From assembly GCF_029626035.1 (NCBI RefSeq), contig NZ_JARUBE010000003.1, positions 1,054,001-1,118,000 on the forward strand: a stretch of 64,000 nucleotides of DNA. The letters are read 5' to 3'. Below the pieces are notes generated by a model, which saw nothing but the letters and a program-made list of their open reading frames with translations, was not told where the DNA came from and searched no databases. Each line of letters begins with the position of its first letter. The stretch's first letter is position 1. Source of the DNA: Micromonospora sp. WMMD980 (GTDB taxonomy: Bacteria > Actinomycetota > Actinomycetes > Mycobacteriales > Micromonosporaceae). Below are positions 53,328-61,800 of the stretch, in pieces. The translations under genes were made by a program, and so were the position numbers.

Positions 53328-53353
53328 GAGGACTTCGCGTTCGGGGGGCTAAC

Positions 53354-54352
53354 TCAGCCGGAGGGTGCCACCCTAACTCGCGTGCGGCGGCGGAAGAGAT
53401 ACCAGACCCCCGCGGCGACGAGCAGCGCCAGCGCGGTCGCCGTGCCGACGGAGTAGACCAGCCAGGCCGGCCGACCGGCCGTCATCGCGACCGTACCCGG
53501 CACCGGCAGCGTGATCCTGCCCTCGGCGGTCCGCTCGACCGTACCGCTGGCCAGCACCAGCCGGACGTCCCAGAGCCCCGCGGGCAGGGACTGGTCGAGT
53601 TCGATGCCGACGTCACCGCTGCCGCCGGGTGGGATGGTCGCCCCGCTGCTGACACGGAACGGCCCGGCCCGCACCGCGTCCTTGCTGAGCGTGAGCGTTC
53701 CGGTCATGTCCAACGCCCGCTCACCCGTGTTCACCACGTGCGCGGTGACCACCGGGAAGCGCCCGGCGCCGGGCCGGGCCGTCACGGACTCGATGCGGAA
53801 GTCGGTCGGTGGCTCGCCGCCCGGACCGACGTCGAGATACAGGCGTACGCCGACGCGGTGGACCTGGGTGACGTTGCCACCGCGGCCGGACGGGCTGGTC
53901 ACCTGTGCCCAGATCGCGCCGTACCGTTCGCCCTTCGAGGCGCTCTTCGGCACCACGATGTCGACAGTGACCGCCCTCCGGTCGTCCGGCTCGAGGTCGA
54001 CCGTCTTCCGTCCGAGGTGCACCCAGCCGCTCAACTCATTGCCCTTACGGCCCTCGGGCACGGTGAAGGCGGTCCCCACGATCGACGCGGCCCCGGCGTA
54101 CAGCTCGACCCGCAGCGGCCGGGCCGAGGTGTTGCGGACCTCGACCCGTCGACTGATCGTCGCTCCCGGCCGCACGTGGTCGACGACGTAGACCTGGGCC
54201 CGTGGATCAGCGACCCGTTCGGTGGGTATGTCCAGCAGTCGCAGCCCGATCCCGCCCGTATCCGCGTCACCGGCCGGTTGCTGCGCTCGCCCAGCGGCGG
54301 CCGGTGCCGCCGGCGCTCCGAGCGCGATCAGCGCTACGAAGGCCGACAGCAC
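53354..54352 (-). CDS. DUF916-type surface protein with membrane anchor
   Basis: 332 residues from GTG 54352. Signal peptide to AAAGR, then a DUF916-like domain (RPGATISRRVEVRNTS, SGWVHLGRKTVDLEPDD, PKSASKGERYGAIWAQV), an Ig-like domain (GERALDMTGTLTLSKD), one helix (YSVGTATALALLVAAGVWYLF) and RRR. It follows the small WxL-like gene by 16 bases, so they form an operon. Similar in plan to the protein at 18882; the two pairs show the DUF916/WxL partnership twice in this window. Confidence 0.88.
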   Translation of the reverse strand: MLSAFVALIALGAPAAPAAAGRAQQPAGDADTGGIGLRLLDIPTERVADPRAQVYVVDHVRPGATISRRVEVRNTSARPLRVELYAGAASIVGTAFTVPEGRKGNELSGWVHLGRKTVDLEPDDRRAVTVDIVVPKSASKGERYGAIWAQVTSPSGRGGNVTQVHRVGVRLYLDVGPGGEPPTDFRIESVTARPGAGRFPVVTAHVVNTGERALDMTGTLTLSKDAVRAGPFRVSSGATIPPGGSGDVGIELDQSLPAGLWDVRLVLASGTVERTAEGRITLPVPGTVAMTAGRPAWLVYSVGTATALALLVAAGVWYLFRRRTRVRVAPSG

Positions 54353-54368
54353 CAGCCCGCCGGGGCGG

Positions 54369-54914
54369 TCAGACCACCGAATGTGTCACCGTGCCGGTGT
54401 AGGTGCCCTGGACGGTCCCGTCCGGGATGTTGACCAGAAGGCTCGGGTTCCAGGTGGCGAAGTTGTTGCCGGATCCGCCGGTGTGGGTGAACGCCGTCCG
54501 CGGCACGTTGATGATCACCCGATCGGCGGCCGTGAGCTGCCCGGGCGTGAACGTGCCGCTGCCGGCCGTCGAGGTGGCGCCGCCGGACCAGTACTCCACG
54601 TTGATGTTCGGGATCGTCTCGGCCGACGTGCCGCCACCGGTCTTGAAGTCGGTGGAGATGACCGTGGCGGTCCAGTTGGGGGTCAGCGAACCCCGCTGGT
54701 CGAGCACGGTCACGGGACCGAGCTGACCGGAGACGGTCGCGCCCTCGGTGCCCTGCCCGAGGTTCGCCGACGCCGGTGCGGTGATCGTGAGACCGCCGCT
54801 CGCGTTCACGGTCAGCGTCACCGTCGTGTCGGCGTCGTCCGCCACCGCCGGCGCGGCGAGCGCCACGGAGGTGGCGACGCCGGCGAGCGTGGCCGCCAGA
54901 AGTCCTTTACGCAT
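54369..54914 (-). CDS. Secreted WxL-like domain protein
   Basis: 181 residues; AAGGGAG precedes ATG 54914. Signal peptide to AVADD, then a single beta domain: GGLTITAPASANLGQGTEG, SGQLGPVTVLDQRG, GTFTPGQLT, ATWNPSLLVNIPDGTVQGTYTGTVTHSVV. The same domain closes the 1087-residue protein at 49548 and, more distantly, the protein at 17277. The W-x-L tripeptide itself is not conserved, so WxL-like is assigned by layout and by the DUF916 partner. Probably the main wall-attached layer protein of this locus. Confidence 0.88.
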   Translation of the reverse strand: MRKGLLAATLAGVATSVALAAPAVADDADTTVTLTVNASGGLTITAPASANLGQGTEGATVSGQLGPVTVLDQRGSLTPNWTATVISTDFKTGGGTSAETIPNINVEYWSGGATSTAGSGTFTPGQLTAADRVIINVPRTAFTHTGGSGNNFATWNPSLLVNIPDGTVQGTYTGTVTHSVV

Positions 54915-55151
54915 CGAAGCTCCCTTCACTCGTGCGCGCCGGGAAGCGCGCAAATAAACAGTAAACGGATAAAAGGTCCCAAACCTCCTTATAGGCAGTC
55001 TTGATTCGGCTGGTCGGTCGTAGTGATCTCACAGCCACGGGTGGGGGACCCGCTCCGTGCCGGACCGCCCCGCGGCGCTGGTCGTGAACGGCTCCGCCAT
55101 CCGACAGTGAGTCCCATCGGAGGGTGCGGTTTGGGGGCGTGACTCGCCCGG

Positions 55152-55635
55152 TTGAGCAGCCCGACCACGCCGGGCGGGGGACACCACGTCATCTCCCAGC
55201 ACTCGAGAGCCGTGGGAGCGGGTGGTCGGCCACCCCTTCATCAACGAGGGACCCGAGCCGATTCGGGACCCCGACGGGCAGTTGCACATCGTCTACTCCG
55301 CCAACGGCGGCTGGAGCGACCGGTACTGCCTGGCCGACCTGCGGCTGCGGGCCGGCGGCGACCCGACGTACGTGTGGGGCTGTTACAGGTCCAACGGCTG
55401 TCTGTTCGGCTCGAACCGGTCCACCATGATGCCCGGTTGGGATCCGACCCGCTACGTCGACGGTCCCGGCCACCACACCTTCCTGCTGCTACGCGGTGAC
55501 GTCGCCTCGAGCCTTCCGGCCGGGCCGCGGTTTCCGCCGATGTTCCACGCGGCGCCGAAGGGAACACCTCACGACTGGGCCAACGTCCCCGCCCCGAACA
55601 CCGACACCGGCTGGAGCCTCACGTTCTTCGAGTAG
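55152..55635 (+). pseudogene. GH43-type glycoside hydrolase remnant, truncated and frameshifted
   Basis: From about 55152 one frame reads SSPTTPGGGHHVISQHSR; near 55205 the reading shifts and continues as EPWERVVGHPFINEGPEPI, HIVYSANGGWSDRYCLADLR and GPGHHTFLLLRGD to a stop at 55635. These are the C-terminal blades of a family 43 beta-propeller (arabinanase/xylosidase-like). The N-terminal catalytic part is missing. GTG 55222 could start a 137-residue product. Confidence 0.75.
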
Positions 55636-55716
55636 CGGTCCGCGCGGTCGCACCCGAGCATCTCGGCCGCCCCGCCCGCGGTGCGCTGGGCGCGGGTGGG
55701 ACGGGCCGTGCGCCCC

Positions 55717-57060
55717 TCACCGAAGCGACCGGGACGGGGTGATGATGCCGTACGGGTCGATCGCTCGTCGGACGGAGTCGACGCGCGCGCGGATGTCGGG
55801 TGCAAGCGCGTCCGGGGCGGAGGGCTGGCCGTCACGGAAGGCCGCGGCGCTGCGGCCGGTGTCGACCGGCCCGGCGGCGGACAGCACGGCCCGCAGCGCG
55901 GACGCCACCCGCATCCGCGTGGGTGCGTCCGGAGCGGCTCCGGTGGCGTGCAGCAGGACCTGCCCGGGGCAGGAGGTCTCGGCTCCCGGCACGGGGGAGT
56001 GGGCCACCGCCACGTGGCGTAGTTCCACCTCGCCCAGTGGTGAGTCGTCCCCGGCCGCGGTGAGGATCTCGAGGGCGCGTGTGCCGGCTTCGCCGGTGAG
56101 CCACCGTCCCTCGCCGAGGGCGGGCACGGGTGTCGGTGGGTCCAGGTGGATCATGGACAGGCGCCCCGCGTCGCAGGGGCCGAGGGTGTCGATCGCGGGC
56201 GTGGGGAGCGTGGACAGGATCGCCCGCAGGCTCCGCATCGCGGCTTCGCCGGCGACGGTGGCGGCGGACAGGTGCACCACCGGCTTGCCCCGCAGCGCCT
56301 GCGGCACGCTCGGTGCGTCGGGGGCGTGCAGCAGCCCGATCGCGCTGGTGACGGCCGGATCCAGGGCGGACAGCGCCGTACCCCATGCGGGGATGACCGC
56401 CGCCGCGTGCTCGACCCCCCACAGGACGTAGCCGGCGTGCAGGTCGTCGGCCGGGAACAGCCGCATCTCCAACTCGGTCGCGATGCCGACCCCGCCGCCG
56501 CCGCGGTAGGCCCACAACACGTCGGTGTGCTGCTCACCGTCGGCGTGCAGGCGCCGGCCGGTGCCGTCGACGACGTCCACGGCGGTGAGCGCGGCGCTGG
56601 CCAGGCCGTGCGGTCGGGTGAGCCAACCCACCCCACCGTGGACGGTGTAACCGGCCACGGCCACGTCGGGCGCGGTGCCGCCCGGGGCCAGCAGGCCGTG
56701 CCGGTACGCGGCGTCGTTGACGGCGCCGAAGGTCGCGCCCGCCTGGGCCCGCACCACGCGCCGGTCGGGATCCACGTCCACGGCGTTCAGCCGCGAGGTG
56801 TCGAGCAGCAGCGCCTCGTCGCCGATGTCCGCGCCCGCGCCGTGTCCGGTGGCCTGCACGACGACCCGAAGACCGGCCACGCCGGCGGCCTGGAGGCAGC
56901 CGGCGACGTCGTCCGGCGTCTCCGCGACGACCACGGCGGCGGGGCGCTGGCGCGCGGACGTGTTCCGCGGCCTAGTGGCCCGGTCGTAGGCGTCCGCGCC
57001 GGGTTCGAACACGCGCCCGGGTAGACGGGTCTTCAGCGGCTGGGTGTCGGCAGCGGCCAC
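55717..57060 (-). CDS. FAD-binding oxidoreductase (berberine-bridge/PCMH type)
   Basis: 447 residues from GTG 57060, preceded by GGAG; longer upstream starts only add Arg-rich sequence. FAD_binding_4 domain: RPAAVVVAETPDDVAGCLQAA, QATGHGAGAD (flavin-linking His position), APGGTAPDVAVAGYTVHGGVGWLTRPHGLA, and the BBE C-terminal IDPYGIITPSRSL. The second covalent attachment residue (Cys in CxxV) is not visible, so attachment is probably monovalent. Substrate unknown; oxidises alcohols or amines in related enzymes. Confidence 0.9.
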   Translation of the reverse strand: MAAADTQPLKTRLPGRVFEPGADAYDRATRPRNTSARQRPAAVVVAETPDDVAGCLQAAGVAGLRVVVQATGHGAGADIGDEALLLDTSRLNAVDVDPDRRVVRAQAGATFGAVNDAAYRHGLLAPGGTAPDVAVAGYTVHGGVGWLTRPHGLASAALTAVDVVDGTGRRLHADGEQHTDVLWAYRGGGGVGIATELEMRLFPADDLHAGYVLWGVEHAAAVIPAWGTALSALDPAVTSAIGLLHAPDAPSVPQALRGKPVVHLSAATVAGEAAMRSLRAILSTLPTPAIDTLGPCDAGRLSMIHLDPPTPVPALGEGRWLTGEAGTRALEILTAAGDDSPLGEVELRHVAVAHSPVPGAETSCPGQVLLHATGAAPDAPTRMRVASALRAVLSAAGPVDTGRSAAAFRDGQPSAPDALAPDIRARVDSVRRAIDPYGIITPSRSLR

Positions 57061-57218
57061 GACAGTGCTCCGATTCCGATCGAGGACGGCGGGTGAAGGC
57101 ACTGAAGCACCGTGTGCGGTGGCCGTGGCGCCAGATCGCCGCATCACCACTCGTCCGAGGCGCGATCCGGCGTCGACGGCCCTTCGGACCGCGTCGCCGG
57201 ATCGCGGAGTGCCTCCGG

Positions 57219-57848
57219 TCAGTAGGCCAGCGTCGGAGTCCGGCCGAGCCATCGTGTGTCGGTGAGCTGCTGGAGGAGAAAGGCGGCGAGGTCCGCACGG
57301 CTGAGTCGCCATCCGCCGGGCGGATTGCGGCTGTCCTGTACGCGGTATGTGCCTCGGGCGCGGCCATCGGTGAGGTACGCCGACCGGACGAGAGTCCAGT
57401 CGAGCGAGCTGTTACGGACGATATCTTCCATGACCGACATGTCACGGTAGAGTTCGCGGAGAAACACCGGGATGGCGAGCCGATACCACAGCGGCAGGCC
57501 GGGGTCGTCGGACCGCACTCCGCCGGAGGAGACCGCGATCAACCGGGACACGCCGGCTGTCCGCAGGGCTTCGGTGACGGCACGGGTGCCACCGGAATAG
57601 ATGCCTGCGGGGTGGCGGGCGCGGCCGCCGAGAGCGGAGATCGCGGCGTCGTGCGCGGAGGCGATCTCCGCGAGGTCGCGGGCCTGCCGAACGTCTGCGG
57701 GCCGCAGTGTCAGACCGGGGTGTGCTGGCAGGTCGCCGAGGTGGCGGGCGACCGCCGTGACCCGGTGGCCGGCGGCGAGCGCGCCCTCGACGACCAGCCG
57801 GCCGGTGCCGCCGCTGGCCCCGAAGACCAGCAGCCTGACGCCCGTCAC
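57219..57848 (-). CDS. NAD(P)-binding (NmrA/SDR-like) protein
   Basis: 209 residues from GTG 57848. LLVFGASGGTGRLVVEGALAAGH is the nucleotide loop, followed by VTAVARHL, DAAISALGG, LIAVSSGGV and SLDWTLVRSAYLTDG, all typical of atypical SDRs (NAD(P)H-binding, YwnB-like). It may be a reductase or a redox sensor. Starts within the stop of a small upstream frame. Confidence 0.9.
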   Translation of the reverse strand: MTGVRLLVFGASGGTGRLVVEGALAAGHRVTAVARHLGDLPAHPGLTLRPADVRQARDLAEIASAHDAAISALGGRARHPAGIYSGGTRAVTEALRTAGVSRLIAVSSGGVRSDDPGLPLWYRLAIPVFLRELYRDMSVMEDIVRNSSLDWTLVRSAYLTDGRARGTYRVQDSRNPPGGWRLSRADLAAFLLQQLTDTRWLGRTPTLAY

Positions 57849-58042
57849 GCGGCCCGGCCGGCAAGGACCCCGTGGCGCCGGGCGCCCCGCATTTCGGTCG
57901 GCGGAGTCCGCCGCGGAGAGGTCGGGACGAGCCGAGGCAGGAGGACGCGGCCGGTCAACCAGCGACCGACACGGCCCATCCGGGACCTGGCGCCGTCTGC
58001 GGTGGTGGCGATCCGCACGGTCGGGCAGGGAAGAGGCACGTC
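57845..58042 (-). CDS. Possible small basic protein
   Basis: 65 residues from GTG 58042, preceded by GGAG; Arg-rich with no recognisable domain. GTGA overlap with the next gene and the ribosome site argue for translation, perhaps as a leader that couples the SDR gene. Low-complexity composition keeps confidence low. Confidence 0.35.
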   Translation of the reverse strand, partial: DVPLPCPTVRIATTADGARSRMGRVGRWLTGRVLLPRLVPTSPRRTPPTEMRGARRHGVLAGRAA

Positions 58043-58215
58043 AACTCCTAGGGACACGAACGCCGACGGTAGCCGACCGTCGGGTGGAGACTAACGGACT
58101 TTCGGCCGCGGCTGGACGGAGTCACCCGGGCTCAGCCGCGTGCAGCCGGCCGAACGTGTCGGCGACGCGAACCCGCCGGTGCCCGGTAGTGTCGGAGTCG
58201 TGACGGGTATCTCGG

Positions 58216-58234
58216 CGGGGCGGGGCGGGGCGGG
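58216..58234. repeat. CGGGG pentanucleotide repeat at the start of the DUF6153 gene
   Basis: Three copies of CGGGG followed by CGGG, located between a possible GTG start (58200) and the coding frame. A five-base unit changes frame when copy number varies. Confidence 0.8.
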
Positions 58235-58252
58235 TGGACCGTCCGTTTCGTC

Positions 58253-58672
58253 TTGCTGACCGCCACCCTGATCGGGCTCGCGGCGATGCACAGCCTGGGC
58301 CACCAGCCCGCGATGGCCGACGGGCACCACGGACGGGGCTTGCCTGCGATCCCACACTCGGCGATGCAGCCGGCGAAGACGGTTGCCGCGATGAGCGCGG
58401 CAGTCTCCGGCGGGTGTGCCGGAGACCGGTGCGCCGGGCTGACCGCCGCGCCGGGCGATGCGCCTGGGCACCTGCCCGGGTGGACCGTGTGCCTGGCGAT
58501 CGTCGGCTCGTTCGGGGTGGCGCTGGCGCTGACCGCAGCCCTGCTGTTGCGACGGGCGAGCGTCGCGCCCGGCGACGACCGACGCCAACCGTCCTCGGCG
58601 GGTTCCCGTGTCCCGCCCCCCTCGCCCGGGATGGGGCAACGCGCCGCCGCGGTGTCGGTGCTGCGCACATAG
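58253..58672 (+). CDS. DUF6153-like membrane protein (start uncertain, maybe frameshifted)
   Basis: 139 residues from TTG 58253, the only start in frame; the preceding in-frame codons (WTVRFV) clearly belong to the same signal/first helix. A gene start at GTG 58200 is out of frame by one repeat unit of the CGGGG tract. Features: N-terminal helix VLLTATLIGLAAMHSLGH with His/Met residues, a His-rich loop (DGHHGRG), a Cys pair, and a second helix. Commonly precedes DUF305 genes in actinomycetes; a metal (copper) link is plausible but unproven. Confidence 0.6.
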   Translation: MLTATLIGLAAMHSLGHQPAMADGHHGRGLPAIPHSAMQPAKTVAAMSAAVSGGCAGDRCAGLTAAPGDAPGHLPGWTVCLAIVGSFGVALALTAALLLRRASVAPGDDRRQPSSAGSRVPPPSPGMGQRAAAVSVLRT

Positions 58673-58755
58673 GAGCGTCTCTGCGGGCGGGCACCACGGC
58701 TGCCCGCCCGAGTCGCTCTGCGCACGTTCACCGACTTGGAAAGGCTTGGTCTGTC

Positions 58756-59346
58756 ATGTCCCGTACCTTTCGGCGCTGTGCCCTCGTGGCCGGCGTGCGC
58801 CTCACCGCCGGCGCTGCGTTGGTCGCCTGCGACAGCATCGACGACCACCGCGCGGCCACCGCTCGCCCACCACCACCTCGGTCGACAGCACGTGGGCTGG
58901 GGCACAGAACGCGGCGGACGTGATGTTCGCGCGGACGATGATCCCGCACCACCAGCAGGTAGTGGCCATGGTGGACCTGGCCGCCACCAGGGCTGCCGAC
59001 CCTCAGGTCAAGCAGCTCGCCATCCAGACCAAGGACGCCCGGGCACCCGAGATCGCCGCGATGAGCCGCTGGTTGACCAAGTGGGGCACGCCGATGCCGC
59101 CGGGCGGCACCACCGCCACGCGGAGCGGCATGCCGGGGATGGACCACGGCGGCCCGGCGGCAGCCGGACGGATTCGACAGGCAGATCCTGTCGATGATGA
59201 TCGCCCACCACGAAGGGGCGATCGCGATGGCGCGGGACGAGGCCGCGCACGGGACCAACGCAGACGCCAAGGCGCTCGCCGGGCGGATCAGCACCACCCA
59301 GCAGACCGAGATCGACACGATGCGGATCCTGCTGAGCCGGATTTGA
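58756..59346 (+). pseudogene. DUF305 lipoprotein broken by two frameshifts
   Basis: ATG 58756 starts a lipoprotein signal (AALVACDS). Near 58860-58875 the reading must shift to continue as ADVMFARTMIPHHQQVVAMV and TKDARAPEIAAMSRWL; near 59165 it shifts again to FDRQILSMMIAHHEGAIAMA and ISTTQQTEIDTMRILL. The two PHHQ/AHHEGAI halves are the DUF305 ferritin-like repeat with conserved His and Met. Joined it would be ~196 residues. Recent decay or sequencing error. Confidence 0.85.
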
Positions 59347-59512
59347 CCAGTACCGCGCGGCGGCCGGACCCGTCCGGCCACCGCGCCGGTCAGGGTGGCG
59401 GAGCACGGTCAGCGGCGTGCGCCTCGCCTCAGCTCGCGCCTCCACAGAAAGTGTCACCGATGGAGACAAGACGCCCGTGCATGACGGGCCGTCGAGGACC
59501 GACGGAGGAAAG

Positions 59513-59959
59513 ATGACGAAGAATTACATCCGGTTCGGCCTGGTGCTGCTGATCAGCCTCGCGGTCATGTTCGTCCTCACGCTGTCGCAGATCCGCCGAT
59601 GGTCGGACTTCTACCTGAACCCGAGCAACTTCTACATGGCGGTGCTCATGGTGGCCGTCATGGGTCTGATCATGATGGGCGTCATGCACCAGATGTTCAC
59701 CGACCGGCGCCTCAACATCGTGCTGTACGCCGTGTTGGGCGCCCTGTTCGTCGGCGGGTTCGCGGCCGTACGCACCGAGCCGTTCGTGGGCAACGAGGGC
59801 TTCCTCAAGTCGATGATTCCCCACCACTCCCGGGCGGTCCTGGTCTGTGCGGAGTCGAACATCACCGACCCGGAGATCGTCCGGCTCTGTGACCAGATCG
59901 TCACGTCCCAGGAGGAGGAGATCACGCAGATGAAGAGGATCCTCCGCGACCGGTACTGA
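59513..59959 (+). CDS. Membrane-anchored DUF305 protein
   Basis: 148 residues; GGAGGAAAG precedes ATG 59513. Three N-terminal helices (FGLVLLISLAVMFVLTL, FYMAVLMVAVMGLIMMGVMHQMF, IVLYAVLGALFVGGFAAV) lead to one DUF305 half: FLKSMIPHHSRAVLVCAESN and DQIVTSQEEEITQMKRIL. The single half suggests it dimerises. Intact, unlike its upstream relative; metal binding by the His/Met pattern is likely. Confidence 0.88.
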   Translation: MTKNYIRFGLVLLISLAVMFVLTLSQIRRWSDFYLNPSNFYMAVLMVAVMGLIMMGVMHQMFTDRRLNIVLYAVLGALFVGGFAAVRTEPFVGNEGFLKSMIPHHSRAVLVCAESNITDPEIVRLCDQIVTSQEEEITQMKRILRDRY

Positions 59960-60001
59960 CCCAGTCCTGATCTGGGCGCACGACGCCGAGTCTGCCCGTG
60001 A

Positions 60002-60020
60002 TGTCGGGTCGATCCCGACA
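60002..60020. terminator. Weak hairpin between convergent genes
   Basis: TGTCGGG (60002-60008) and CCCGACA (60014-60020) form a 7-bp stem with a 5-base loop between the DUF305 gene and the convergent kinase-like gene. Confidence 0.4.
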
Positions 60021-60048
60021 CCGTTCCATGAACCGTCACTCGGCCGCC

Positions 60049-61713
60049 TCAGACCAGGCGAAAATTTCGGAGGGCCGTCTGTTGGAGCGGGCGGGTCTGG
60101 GTCCACCGGCTGTCCTGGGTGATCCAGGACAGGCTGTAGGCGCGGGCTCGGCCGTCGTTGATCAGCAGCCGGCGGGTGTGCAACCGCTCCCCGTCGGGCT
60201 GGTCGCAGGTGTACTCCCACTCGGCGGCGCCACCCGGGCGGATGATCGGCCCGATGCTGATTTTCTGATAGCCGGACAGCGCTCCGGTCCTGAGCAGGTC
60301 GCGCTCGGCGGCCTCCCATCGCTTCGATGGCATGGTGGAGGCTCTGACGCTGAGGTCGACGGCGAAGGCGTCTGGCCGAGCGGGATCGCGGAAGCAGATC
60401 GTCGTGCCCTCGGTGTGCCGGGTCCAGCGCTCGGGCACCGCGATCAGGAAGCCCGCCGGGTCCTGGTGCCACGCCCACCCCTTCGGCGGGGCGTGCGGCA
60501 GCGGTTCGGTGGGTTCCCGCAGCGGTTCGGCCTCGCCGGCGGTGTCCTTCAGGCACAGGTGGACGGGGCGGGCCGGTGCGGTCGCCGGCATCGCGCCGGC
60601 CGTCGTGTCGTCCCGTCCGGCCGCCGGTGCGCCGTCCTGGCCGCGCAAGCCGCCCGTCACCGCGCCGGCTGCCGTGACGGCGACGGCACCGACTCCGATC
60701 AGGCCCAGCACGGCGCCGGCGAACGCCCAGCCGGTCTTCCGGTCGCGGGTGGTCGACGCGGTGACCGCGATGGGCGTGGTGGTGACCGCGTCCGGTGAGA
60801 TCGGGTCGGTCGCCGCGGCGGCTGGACGCCACCGGGGCCGACCGGCGGCCCGGGGCTGCCGGCGGCCTGCTCGGGGTGTGGGCACGGGGTCGACGGGCGA
60901 GGTGGCCGCCGTTACCTGCTCAAGCCGGTCGCGGGCTTCCCGGGTGGACAGGCGCTGACGGGGATTGCGCAGCAGGAGACCGGTGATCGCGGGTTCGAGC
61001 GGCAGCGCGGTCATCCGGTCCGGTGCCTCGGTGGCCAGGGCGGCGAGCGTGGCGAGGGTGGTGGGCCGGGTCCACGGCTGCCGGCCCTCGGCGGCCAGGT
61101 AGAGGGTTGCGCCGAGGGCCCACAGGTCGGTGGCCGGGGTGGACCTGCCGTCCCGGGTGTGCTCCGGCGCGACGTACTGGAGCCTCGAAAGGGTCGCCGC
61201 GGTGACGGCCGCCGGGGCGCGGCTGTCGAGGATCGACAGGCCGAATCCGCCGAGTACCACCCGCCCGTCGTCGGCGAGGAGCACGTTCCGCGGACGGACC
61301 TCCCGGTGCAGCACCCCCACCGCGTGGGCGGCGTCGAGGGCGGCGAGCAGGTGCAGGCCCACCCTGGCGACCTCGGCCGGAGCCAGCGGACCGTCGGTGG
61401 CGACCACCTCGGACAGGGTGCGGGAGGGTACGTGCTCCATGACGAGCCAGAGGTACCCGTCGGTGCTGAGCGCGTCCCACATCCCGGTCACGCCCGGATG
61501 GTCCAGACTCGCCAGGGCGCGTACCTCCCCGAGCGTCGTGTCCCGCAGGCGCGACCGTTCCGCGTTGCTCACCCAACCCGGTAGGGCGATCTGCTTGAGT
61601 GCGACGTGCCGGTCGAGTAGCTCGTCGCGTGCCAACCAGACGCGCCTCGGGGTCGCCGGGTCCCCGATCGGCGTGAGCCGGCGGTACCGGCCGGCGAGCA
61701 GCTCGTCATCCAT
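60049..61713 (-). CDS. Membrane protein with a degenerate Ser/Thr kinase domain (probable pseudokinase)
   Basis: 554 residues. Residues ~1-270 follow the Hanks kinase fold, and Lys of VALK is kept, but the catalytic loop reads HREVRPRN (Asp replaced by Glu, Lys by Arg), DFG reads GFG (Asp lost), and the Gly-rich loop is IGDPATPRRVW with a single Gly. A Pro/Arg/Thr-rich linker, one helix (~330-355) and an extracellular domain (~400-554, WAWHQDPAGFLIAVPERW, AEWEYTC) follow. It is likely a non-catalytic signalling scaffold that reads an outside cue. Confidence 0.9.
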   Translation of the reverse strand: MDDELLAGRYRRLTPIGDPATPRRVWLARDELLDRHVALKQIALPGWVSNAERSRLRDTTLGEVRALASLDHPGVTGMWDALSTDGYLWLVMEHVPSRTLSEVVATDGPLAPAEVARVGLHLLAALDAAHAVGVLHREVRPRNVLLADDGRVVLGGFGLSILDSRAPAAVTAATLSRLQYVAPEHTRDGRSTPATDLWALGATLYLAAEGRQPWTRPTTLATLAALATEAPDRMTALPLEPAITGLLLRNPRQRLSTREARDRLEQVTAATSPVDPVPTPRAGRRQPRAAGRPRWRPAAAATDPISPDAVTTTPIAVTASTTRDRKTGWAFAGAVLGLIGVGAVAVTAAGAVTGGLRGQDGAPAAGRDDTTAGAMPATAPARPVHLCLKDTAGEAEPLREPTEPLPHAPPKGWAWHQDPAGFLIAVPERWTRHTEGTTICFRDPARPDAFAVDLSVRASTMPSKRWEAAERDLLRTGALSGYQKISIGPIIRPGGAAEWEYTCDQPDGERLHTRRLLINDGRARAYSLSWITQDSRWTQTRPLQQTALRNFRLV

Positions 61714-61800
61714 GCTGGTGATTCGAAGCGGCTCCCGGCCCGGATGGGAACGGGCGATGAGAAATCTGCGGGCCGCGGCTGCGGCCCGGCGCGCCCGGGC

